Assembly: GCA_003049465.1 (NCBI GenBank)
Contig: PYSS01000195.1
Span: 9,250 to 43,631 of the forward strand
Direction of reading: 5' to 3'
Source of the DNA: Magnaporthiopsis rhizophila
Taxonomy: Eukaryota > Ascomycota > Sordariomycetes > Magnaporthales > Magnaporthaceae
DNA length: 34,382 nucleotides
Below, piece by piece: positions 8,414 through 18,071 of this stretch (positions are counted from its first letter, which is position 1; every line of letters starts with the position of its first letter). The notes under the pieces are model-generated. The model was given only the letters and a program-made list of their open reading frames with translations. It was not told where the DNA came from and did no database searches. The translations under genes were made by a program, and so were the position numbers.

Positions 8414-11090
8414 ATGGCGTCTTGGCCGTCAAAGTGTCCAAAGACGCCGCCCATGGGCCCGGTAGCCATGAGAGGCGGGGACTCACCCAGCACTCCGCTT
8501 TACCGAATCCCAATCCGCCCGGAGCTCACCGGTCCCACGCCAAACCGCCAGCGACGCTGTGTGTCGCCCCCGTCGCCTACAGACTCTGGTTACGGCTCTA
8601 AGGCAGCCGACACACCCCAGCATATCGAAGAGAGCAAGAACCAGGCCGCCGTTCTGTGCTCCCCACTGACTGCCTACACTTATGATGACATCTACGATGG
8701 ACCGAGCTGCAGCGACGGCGATGATCGGACCGTGATTGCAGGGAGCATCAGCGATGATGACAACCTTTTCCCCGGTGCCAGTCCGCAATCGCCGTCGAAA
8801 TATTCTCCCCCGCCCAGGCCTTCGACCGCCACCTGCCGCCCTTCGGCTAGGAACAGCGTGTCCTTCTATCTCGAGCAGCCTATGATAACGCAGGCGCGAG
8901 CCTCAGATGCAGTCGTCTTGTGGAATGGGGCCAAGGGCTCCCTCCGTCAACCAGACCGGTTCATCCCGGTTCGAGACTCGCTCTTGCGGAGCTCAGAGAA
9001 GTTCAACATGACAAAGCCCACGCAGCAGATGTCCACGGCCGAGAGGCTGCTTCGGCACGAGCGCGAAACCCCCGACGCATTCTTTGTGCGCCCGTGCCGA
9101 ATCCGGTCTCTGGCCTTTGCGCCTCGCAGCATCGGGGTGCCTGAGACGTACGGCATCGTGCGGGAAGGCTTTGGATCTGCCTTACTCCGGCTCGCGCAGT
9201 CCCAAGAATCACTCGAAGACATTACCGACGGTCACAGCAGCGACGGCTCAGTCGGGGCCGTGGGCGACGCTGTTCCTCCTGAGATCAAGGACGTCGGCAT
9301 CGCCGTTGACGACGGCCGTGGAAACTTCACCCTGAGAGGCACAAACATTCGTTTCTTCTCAGCCGACTACTTGAATCCGGACACCAGCGCTGAGGAAGAG
9401 GCGGAGCGACACCAGGGACGGATGGCCGCGGCCTTCAAGATCGACCGCGCCATGCGTGTCCTCGACTTCGACGTTGCTGGACCCCCGTGCAAGACCTCAA
9501 AGAAGAAGGCGCCGAGGTGGGATAGAATCTCGCCGCAGAAGAGCTTCTGGGATGGGACCCAATGGGCCAATCACGCGAAGCATTCGAGTACGTCCCGCTC
9601 CAACGCCCCTGGTGATGTTGTTTCTGTCCGCCTCACGGTTCATTTGCTGACGCTGTGCAACAGAGGCCCGCGCCGCTCGAATTCTGCCTTCGTCACCCTT
9701 TAGGATCCTCGACGCGCCCAAGCTGCGAGACGACTATTACTGCTCCGTGTTGGCCTACTCGCCTGCCTCCAACACGCTCGCAGTCGGCCTCGAAAGCGTC
9801 CTCTACACCTGGTCCGAGGCCGCGGGCGTCAACACGCTGGACACCATGTTCGAGCTAGGCCACATCACATCGGTCGCCTTCTCTTCGTGCAACGGCGGCA
9901 AGGAGATTCTCGCGTACGGAAACTCGGGCAAAAATGTGTCCCTGATGGCCCTGCACGAGCGGAGGCCTCGCATTCAGCTCCCACATGCGTTCCCCATTAC
10001 GTGCGTCAGCTAGAAGCCGGTTTGCACGAGACGGGCCTCGAGGAATCCCAACAATCCCGGCGTCAAAGTCGAGACGGAGGACCTGCTCATTGGCGATGAG
10101 CGGGGCGACATGTACTATTATGTCGTTGAGTGGCCATTCGACTGGGAGGTGGCGAGAGACAACTGGAAGGGAGAGGCAACGCTTGTCCACATGATCAGCG
10201 CCCACAGCCAGCAGATCTGTGGACTCGCCTGGTCCAAGACGGGCAACATGTTTGCTTCAGGTAGCAACGACGACTGCTGCTGCCTTTTTGACACTGACGA
10301 CGTCCTTGCATCGGCGCCCAGCCCCGTGATGCAGGGCAAGGACGGCGAGGAGGTGGACGTGACAGACCAGGGCTTCGACCCGGGAGATCTCGATCGGCCA
10401 GACGAGACGGACGAGGAGGAGGAGGAGGACGGTGAAGAGAGTGCCCTGAGGCATCCGATCTTTGTCCACCGGCTGCGGCCCGGCTCGGAGAAGCACCGAT
10501 GGAAACACAACGCTGCCGTCAAGGCCATCGCATTCTGCCCTTGGCAGGAGGGGCTCGTCGCCACGGGTGGCGGCTCTCACGACCGTCGCATCCACTTCTT
10601 CCACGCCGCTTCGGGCGTGCCCCTGGCCACCATTGCCGTGGGCGCGCAGGTGACTGGCCTGATGTGGAGCACGACACGGCGCGAGATAGCCGCCACCTTT
10701 GGCTACCCTCAGCCGCTGCACCCCTACCGCATCGCCGTCTTCGCGTGGCCGAGTTGCAGACAGGTTGCCGCCATCCCCTGGGAGGGTAAGCACCGGGCCC
10801 TGTGCGCGATCCAGTATCCCCTCGACCCGCCGAGGTCGTCGATCCCGTGGAAGGAGAGGTCCCTACACAGGAGGTCGGGCAAGCGCGACGAGCTTCAGGA
10901 CATGCTCAAGAGCGTCAACAGCAACCGCGGCGGCTGCGTCGTGGTCGCAGCCAGCGATGAGAGCGTCAAGTTCTACGAAGTCTGGCCAGACAACAACAAG
11001 ACCGCCACCGGAGGCGTCGGGATGCTGTGTGGTAGTGCCATTCTCGAGTCGCTCGAGGGCATCAACAGGAACGTTGGCATTATTCGCTAA
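8414..11090 (+). CDS. AMA1: Meiosis-specific APC/C activator, Cdc20/Fizzy family WD40 protein, interrupted by one in-frame TAG
   Basis: Exons 8414-9587 and 9664-11090 flank a 76-nt intron (GTACGT donor, CAACAG acceptor). Read through one TAG (codon 508, 10011-10013), they encode 866 aa. The N-terminal third is disordered but holds a canonical C-box, DRFIPVR, at residues 181-187, which contacts the APC/C. The propeller opens with RILPSSPFRILDAPKLRDDYY, matching the RILDAP...DDFY entry of Cdc20/Cdh1/Ama1 proteins. WD40 blades continue to the end, and the last two residues are Ile-Arg, the tail that docks on APC/C TPR subunits. Ama1 directs APC/C ubiquitylation in meiosis and spore formation. 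The TAG replaces an expected Trp (VSW-KP) and would cut the product to 507 aa with most of the propeller lost. Everything after it stays in frame for 358 further codons. Stop-codon editing, a recent nonsense mutation and a sequence error are the alternatives. Confidence 0.9.
10000..10028 (+). promoter_or_regulatory. Premature UAG in a predicted RNA hairpin loop: candidate A-to-I recoding site in AMA1
   Basis: The sequence CGTGC at 10000-10004 is the exact reverse complement of GCACG at 10024-10028. One further G-U pair (10005/10023) leaves a 17-nt loop holding the TAG (10011-10013). The A at 10012 has U before it and G after it. Fungal A-to-I sites are known to favour U at -1 and hairpin loops. 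Editing would turn UAG into UGG (Trp508). The hairpin was found by eye; no folding energy was computed. Confidence 0.5.
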
Positions 11091-13683
11091 ATCAGTGGTT
11101 TTGCGGCGCCTGCCGCAGAGTATGCTATTTTCTTTCATTGCTACTCACCTACCTACTTTTTTATTTTCCTCTCCTCTCTTTTCTTTTCTTTTCTTTCCAA
11201 CGCAACACAAGGAATTTTCATCCGTCGGCGTCGCACGGGTGTCCCTGGCTATATCAAAAGGCCCTTTTCACGCACATTTTTATCTCGGGCGGGACAATAT
11301 GGAAAAGCACCCACGCACATGCCGATAATCTCCATGCCGCCCTCGCTTCCCACTTTGGCTCGGGGAAAAACAAGACAATTCGATAGTGGGAGGCATTGGC
11401 TGGGGCTGCTCATCTCATACATGCCTGGCAAACGATTCTTTTTTGGCATTTGCCTCGGGACGGGACACGCCAACAAGAGAGACCGGGGGATAGCACATGC
11501 GGGAAACGGATTGGGAAAATGGGAGACGCAAGGGATCATCAGAGTCTTACTCTTAGTACACGCAGCAGTCACCACAGAGTACAGATTGGTCAGATCAATA
11601 GAACAAATATTTGGTAGAACGGGAGCTTCACGAAAGTTCTTGATGGGGGCAGCGCTTTTCCCAGCGAGGTCGGTTTGCTAGAGACAGAGAGACAGAGCTT
11701 TTTCCTTTTCAAATGGAAGGTTATCTGAAGAAACATGGCACGCGGCGAGCAAGAAATAAGTGTAGCGTGAATGTGTGGATGGTAGTTCACCATCTCTGTG
11801 GGAGGTTGGTCTGCTTCCTGGCATAAGTCTACTTCCCTGGTTTTCTTTTTTTTTCCATGTACAGTTTTCCTGTCCTGACACACTTTCCCATGCCCGTCTC
11901 CTTTTAGATGAAAAAAAAAAAAAAAAAAAAAAAACCAACGGTGAAGAGTCATATGTCGTCTTACATCGGGACACCTATATGGTGGATCACATGATGGGGC
12001 ACGTGAACCCTCGACCACATCATGGAAAATCGTGACAGCGCCCGGCGCGCCGCAATTTTATCGAGTAACTACCTACTCAATCAATCAAATACGCGCACGC
12101 GTCTTCAACCCATTCTCGGCGGAAATACCCCGCGCGCCTATGGGCTGGCATGGAGCGTCGTGGTCTGGGGCGGCGTGGGGAGTGGTGCTGACGAGGTCTA
12201 CAGGGTAGGTACAGGGTAGGGAAAACGTAGGTTATTTTATCTTTATATCTGTTCGATTGAAACAGTCACGTTATTTATTATATATTAAGTCATGTGCCAG
12301 CGTTTCGTCGGCGGTTCTGTATAACCTGTCGTGGCCCGTAGCACGGCGTTTGAGCAAGTGTCCGGTGGTCCGCTCCACCTGTGCGGGCGTTGCTGGACTG
12401 CCCGAGGAGGCCGACTGGCGGCGTACAACAACTGCCACGGATGGTTGTCCCGCCTACCTATACTGCCCTCGCCCGGCCCCGCGGCACATCATTGTTGTTG
12501 TTGTTGTTGTTGTTGCTATTGTCGTCGTCGTCGTCGTCGTCGTCCTACTTCTTCTCCTCCTCCTCCTCGAGGTGGAAGACCCGGTGGAGCCAGGCACGGA
12601 AGTCCCCATGGACCCAGCTTGCAACCGCCCGTAGCGAGGCGAGAAGCCTGTACAGGCCCGTTGAGGCTATCTGCGCTGCCCATGGAAACATTGCCGACCA
12701 GCTCGGAATGCGTTACTTCTGTCGCAGAAAAAGCAGAGTGTCCGCTCGTGTGCCTAAACACCGAGATGGCCAGGAGAGCCGCCAGCTTGTGGATGAGCCC
12801 GCGTCCGTATCGGGGATGGCACGAGTAGGCCCAGTATTCGGCCCTTCGGAGCCAGGCCGCGGTCCACAAACGGAGCTTCTGCAGTGCTGCATTCCCCATC
12901 CCTGACGTCCTCGTCCTGGTCGTGATGCTGACGTCCATGGGGTCACGAATCGAGCCGCTGTGCATGCGCCTGCCACCGCGCGCCTCCATCTCCATTCTAT
13001 CCGTTGCGTTGGTGGGCGTGCAATTGTGAACCCTGAGATAGAAGGTTTACTGGGAGGATTGGGGCCCCATGAAGATGGACTTGAGGAGGAAGATCCTAAC
13101 CTTGTGGTAAAAGGAGGAGCTCCTCCCAAGTCCACCTTTATAGGGCTGGCCCACACCGCAGAGCTGCGGAGCCCATGTAACATCTCCAGTTGCGGAGCGC
13201 GGGATGATCAGACGGCCGAATGACCTGCATCCATGGCTCGGCGTGTGAACCCCGCAGTCCCACAAACCTGGCTGCTCGCCTTGTGTTGTTTCGCTTTCAT
13301 ATTGTGTTTGTTTGCACGGCGGCCAATCCCAGCAGCAGCAGCTAGGACTAGCGATGTCAGGCTTTCCGTGATGCTGCTCGGCATAGCCAGGTCCAACAAG
13401 CGCGATCCAAGCCACCCCCCGGACAGCGCACTAGATATTATGTAAACCCACATCGAAATGGCGAATTCTGCCTTACCCAGCCACTCCGACACGTCCATCC
13501 CACCTTATTTCCCCCCAAGGCGAGAGAGAATGCCCCTCCCAGCCCAACTCGTGCCCAACCCCCCTACTGCGGTTTTTCTTCCCATCGCCATAGCTGGATG
13601 CGCAGGGACAACCTAGGCCGGATCTTATCACCAACTTGATCCTTTCAAACGTCGTTTCGATTGCTGAGGCAAAACAAGCCACG
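11091..13683. other. Long intergenic stretch with simple repeats, no supported gene
   Basis: These 2.6 kb hold the 3' end of AMA1, with TTTTC tracts at about 11157-11200, and the upstream region of the NLR gene. Simple repeats are an A-run at about 11909-11932 and a compound triplet repeat at 12492-12569. Open frames of 90-175 codons exist on both strands at 12.3-13.5 kb. They overlap one another, are inflated by the triplet repeats, and show no family motif, so none is called. The first bases before 13684 include no in-frame ATG. Confidence 0.5.
12492..12569 (+). repeat. Compound triplet microsatellite (TTG)8-(GTC)8-(CTC)n
   Basis: Eight TTG units (12492-12515) are followed after five bases by eight GTC units (12521-12544) and then by CTT/CTC triplets. 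No supported gene covers it. It makes spurious long frames in all three plus-strand phases. Confidence 0.85.
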
Positions 13684-16600
13684 ATGGAATCCGGTCCCCA
13701 GGCTCCAACCCGGGCTGAGGAAGGCGGTCGCCCGAAGAAGCGACGTCGCTTGGAACCTCACGCGCCGACCGAATCCGCGTGCATTTCGTTTCAACCCCTG
13801 GCGACGGCAGGCCAGCTCCGGGCCAAAATCGACAGCTTGATCAAAGACGAGCAGGTGCCAAACTTGGACGACCCCAAGGCGAGGAGCGAGCTTTTGAGAA
13901 GGACGTTTGTCAGCAACATCTGGCCCGCTGTCGAAAATGATCACAAGAGGATGATGGAGGAGCTGAAGAAGTTGCTGGAGGAACGTCTCACAAACGAAGG
14001 CATCCACGCAACCATTTTCGCGCGGGTTAAAAAAGCGGAATCCATCAAGAAGTCCCTTCAGCGACGTGACGACCATCTTTTCGACGAAAAGGGGAAGCGA
14101 TTCGAGAGTCTCGACGAGGCATTGCGCCATGTACACGACCTCGTCGGGCTGAGGATCGTGCTGACACTCGTAGATCAGCTAACCGAAGCCAAGAAATTTA
14201 TCGAGCGGACTTTCTTTCAGCAAGGCGACCCAACATACTTCTCACCCGATCGCGAGGTCGGCGAGAAATGGAAGAAGTTCGTGTTTGGCGCCTACGAGAC
14301 TCACAATTATCGCCTCAGCCACCCAGACGGCCAATATCGCGACGTGATATTTGAAGTACAGCTCACAAATTTCGGCGGACACTTGTTCAACATGCTCGCC
14401 CACCCCTTGTTGTACAAACGCGCTTGGTCCCTCAGCAAGCACGACGAGATGGTGCTAGATCATATGCACGGACAAGCAAAAAGCTTCGGGCTCTGCGTCC
14501 ATCAAATCTTCGAGGACAGGCTGAGGCCATCTTGTCAGACGCAAGGCATCGAAGGAAACGGGCCCGTGCCCCGCGATCTTGTCTCCAAAATTATACAAGA
14601 CACCGAGAAAATCCTCAGCCAAGCTGTGAAAGGTGCGGAGGGTGGCAAGACGCCAGCTACAACTAGCAACCGAGGAGGCGCTGAAGAGCAGCTGAGCAAA
14701 CTGCGCGAGTAAGTGGCTCCGTAGCCCGGCTTGTACCACATTCCCTCCTTGCTAACCTTTTGAAAGCCAAATTCGGATCGCCGTTGACGAGGCCAAGCAC
14801 GCGCCGTGCCACAACATCCCACGCTTTCGGGCCAAACATTTCGTCGGGCGGAAAGATGAACTAGCCAAACTCCAACAAAAGCTCTTCGTTCAGAAGGAAT
14901 GGCAACAAGCGGCGATCTTCGGGCTGGGCGGTGTCGGCAAGACCCAGGTGGCCTTGCAGCTTGCGCATTGGGTGAAGAAGCACCGGCCTGAATACTCCAT
15001 CTTCTGGGTCCCGGTATTGAGCAGGGCGACATTCGAACAGGCATATAATGAGATAGCAAGGCTGCTCCATCTCGAAAACGCCAGCACGGGTGAAGACCCC
15101 ATGCACTCCGTCCGGCGATACCTGAGCTCGGAGGCGGCCGGGCCATGGCTTCTCATCGTGGACAACGCCGACAATGCGGACCTTCTCTTCGGCTCTTCGG
15201 ACACGCCAAGTGGTCTGGATGAATACCTCCCGGAAAGCGAAGATGGCCTAATCCTGTTTACGACACGGTTCAGAGAAGTGGCCTTGTCGGTCGCCGGGAG
15301 CGACGTGGTCGAGCTGTCCGAGATGGACCCGCAGGAGGCAGCTGAGCATTTCGAAAAGCTGTTGACTCGGAAGCACTCGCCTCGGGACGAAGAGTCGATG
15401 AAGCTGCTGCTGGGGGAACTTGCATATCTGCCTTTGGCAATCACACAAGCCGCGTCGTACCTGAGCAGAAATACTCAGCTGTCGATTGCAGAGTACCTGG
15501 AACTGCTGCGAAAGACGGAGCAGGACGCAGCCGGCTTGATGAGCCGTGAATTCTGCGACAACACTCGGCACAAAGGCTCGCGGAACGCCGTGGCGACAAC
15601 GTGGCTCGTGTCCTTCGAGCAGATCCGCAAGTCCGACCACGTCGCGGCCGATCTGCTGTCGTTCCTGTCGAACATCGAGCCCAAGGCAGTCCCGCAATCG
15701 ATTCTACCTCGACTCGAGGTGGAAGAGCACATGGTGCATGCTATCGGCACCCTTTGTGGGTACGCTTTCCTGACCCAGAGGGGGGACAGCAAGGTCTTCG
15801 ACATGCACAGTCTGGTGCACTTGGCCACGCGAATCTGGATCCAGAGAGAAGGCCGTACGGCAGCGACGCGTGAAAAAGCGACTCGACACCTCCTGGAGAT
15901 TTTCCCAAATGACGACTGGGAGAATCGCACCTTGTGGAGGGAGTACCTCCCTCATGTTTTTAAAGCACTGCAGGGCAGCGAGGCGGTTAATACAGAGGAG
16001 GAAGCTGATTTGTGTTTTTGGGCTGGGCGATGTTTGTGTGTGGATGGACGGTTCAAGGAAGCTGTGAAGTATTTGGAAAAGGCTTCTAAATGGAATGATG
16101 GCCATTTCGCCAAAGACCACCATTCGCGGCTCGCAGTGCGGCACACGCTCGCAGGAGCTTACCAAGCCAACGGGCAAATCACAAAAGCCATCGCGCTGCT
16201 CGAACAGGTCGTCGCTATTGAAGCCGAAACCCTTATTAAAAACCACCCAGACCGGCTTGCATCGCAGCACCAGCTCGCAGGAGCTTACCAAGCCAACGGG
16301 CAAACCACAAAAGCTATTGCGTTGCTCGAACAGGTCGTTGCTATCGAAATCGAAAACCTTGCCGAAAACCACCCAACCCGGCTCGCATTGCAGTGTGAGC
16401 TTGCAATAGCTTACCAAGCCAACGGGCAAATCACAAAAGCCCTTGCGTTGCTGGAACAGGCCGTCGCTATCCAAACCGAAACTTTGGTTAAAAAACCACC
16501 CAGACCAGCTCGTGTCGCAGCACCAGCTCGCAGGAGCTTACCTAGCCAACGGGCAAATCACAAAAGCCGTTGCGTTGCTCGAACAGGTTATCGCTATCGA

Positions 16601-17108
16601 AGCCGAAACCTTTATTAAAAACCACCCTTTGCGGCTCGCATCGCAGCATGAGCTCGCAGTAGCTTACCAAGCCAACGGGCAAATCACAAAAGCCATCGCA
16701 TTGCTCGAACAGGTCGTCGCTATTAAAGCCGAAACCCTTATTGAAAACCACCCAGACCGGCTTGCATCGCAGCACGAGCTTGCAACAGCCTACCGAGCCA
16801 ACGGGCAAATCACAAAAGCCATCGCGCTGCTCGAACAGGTTATCGCTATCCGGACCGAAACTTTGGCTAAAACCCACCCAGACCGGCTCTTATCGCAGCA
16901 TGAGCTTGCAGTAGCTTATCAAGCCAACGGGCAAATCATAAAAGCCGTTGCATTGCTCGAACAGGTTATCGCTATCCGAACCGAAACTTTGGCTAAAAAC
17001 CACCCAGACCGGCTTTCTTCTGAAGCGTGGCTCGCATATGTTTTATCACGACTCCCAGGGGGGGGCACGCGACCAGGACCCATGCACGGGCCTCCCAGGC
17101 CACACTAG
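13684..17108 (+). CDS. Fungal NOD-like receptor: RelA/SpoT-like domain, NB-ARC, TPR repeats; one frameshift
   Basis: Exon 1 is 13684-14708 and exon 2 starts at 14767 (58-nt intron; GTAAGT donor, GCTAAC branch, AAAG acceptor). Residues 16-24 are a basic NLS-like patch. Residues about 108-246 resemble the RelA/SpoT nucleotidyltransferase fold: ARVKKAESI, then DLVGLRIVL (D152, R157), HNYR (Y209), FEVQL (E224) and HLFNMLAHPLLYK. The NB-ARC follows: FVGR at about 367, P-loop GLGGVGKT at 394-401, LLIVDNAD with D474, LILFTTR and LPLAITQA. From residue 796 come 42-aa TPR units. An extra A in the run 16490-16495 shifts the frame. As written the protein ends at 16618 (958 aa); without that base it runs to 17108 (1121 aa). 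Such proteins act in fungal self/non-self recognition and cell death, with the N-terminal domain as effector and the repeats as sensor. The RelA/SpoT assignment rests on motifs alone. Confidence 0.83.
16127..17020 (+). repeat. Seven tandem 126-bp TPR-coding units
   Basis: Units start at 16127, 16253 and 16379, then at 16506 (displaced by one base), 16632, 16758 and 16884. The last one ends at about 17010. Each encodes a 42-aa TPR with the core AYQANGQITKA-ALLEQ. They are nearly identical at DNA level, including silent positions, which suggests recent duplication or gene conversion. The one-base displacement of unit 4 marks the frameshift in the A-run at 16490-16495. Confidence 0.9.
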
Positions 17109-18071
17109 ATAGCCAGATCTCCCAGGGCCGGCCTTTGGCCTGGCATCTCTTCCGAATATCATCACTTTGCCTTGCCCTCCCAGCTGCTCTCACATGTTTC
17201 AAAACTGCGAGTTTAAAACAAGCAATGGTACTGTATTTGTGTGACGGGCTGACCCCAAAGTAAAGCATGCGTGGCGTTGGGGTGCCTGGTGGGCCAGGCG
17301 CGTGGGACCGCGGATCCAGAAGTTTTGGGTCGACGGCGTCGAGGATAGTTTCAAGGAAAGAGTGCGACAGGCAGAGGGCAGCCCGTAATATTTCCGGTGT
17401 TTGAGGTTGTCTTGCAGTGCGTCCAACTACTCCGGGGCTTTCCGGCTGACCCCGGCGGCGGGCTTGCCGACCATTCACGGGCAGGCACTTGTAGCCACGA
17501 TCGAGCAACTGCGAACAAAAGCTTGCGACAAGAGCCAAGCCTCATCAACGGACGACAGCCCCGCAGCTCCGCCCTTTCTAGCACGCATGGAGGCTGCGGG
17601 CGGCTACGATGCGTTTGGTTTTTGTTTTCCAACAGTGGCTCGGTGATGATGAATCCATCTAATCCGTAATGGACCGAAAGCGTTTGGCTTTGCAAATTGG
17701 ATCGTCAATGGGGAAAGAGAGCTGTCGTTTAGAAATAGTCCTACGGCTGGTGTGGTGGGGCTTAGAACGAGGGGTGTCGGAAAATTGAGGTAGCCTGCCA
17801 AAAAAGGCAAGTTGATTTAATATGTGTGCCAAAGGTCTAGATGGGCCAGAGTACAAGCTGGGAACGAGGAGGTCCACTCCCTTTTCTCCTACTTCCATAT
17901 CTTTTCCCAATTCATATATCTTTTTTCAATTCCTATTTCCTCTTCCTATATCTTTCTCCGATTCCTATATCTTTTTCAAAAGGGTCGGGTACATGAAGAC
18001 ATCCGTGCCTGGCTGAGTGCCTCTTGTGCAGGAATGGACGGGTGGGCCTCGAGTGGGTTGGGTTTGAGCTC
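17109..18071. other. Intergenic stretch between the NLR and the HNH gene
   Basis: No gene could be supported. A pyrimidine-rich array with several near copies of TTCCTATATCTTTT covers about 17880-17979. A short open frame at 17401-17646 has no recognised motif and lacks an ATG start. Missing 5' exons of the downstream HNH gene might lie here but could not be identified. Confidence 0.4.
17880..17979 (+). repeat. Polypyrimidine array, copy 1 (TTCCTATATCT-like)
   Basis: Imperfect tandem units of 14-18 nt built from TTCCTATATCTTT and TTCAATTCC. Related arrays occur at about 18115-18238 and 19920-19990. Confidence 0.6.

Noticed and set aside
10011..10013. RIP (repeat-induced point mutation) as the cause of the TAG
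   Set aside because: TGG to TAG fits the RIP base context, but RIP hits repeats and leaves many changes. The rest of the gene shows no such load.
9960..10030. A small intron that would splice out the AMA1 TAG
   Set aside because: GT donors close enough upstream (9989, 10001) would make introns of under 30 nt. A longer one would delete conserved propeller residues on either side.
12331..12995. Overlapping 125-175 codon frames on both strands
   Set aside because: Their length comes largely from triplet microsatellites. No motif, no consistent splice pattern.
13208..13498. Minus-strand 96-codon frame with a hydrophobic N-terminus
   Set aside because: Short, no family match, no supporting splice sites that extend it.
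16485..16500. Programmed ribosomal frameshifting at the A-run of the NLR
   Set aside because: The required shift is +1, and the sequence does not match a known +1 or -1 slippery site with a stimulator. An indel is simpler.
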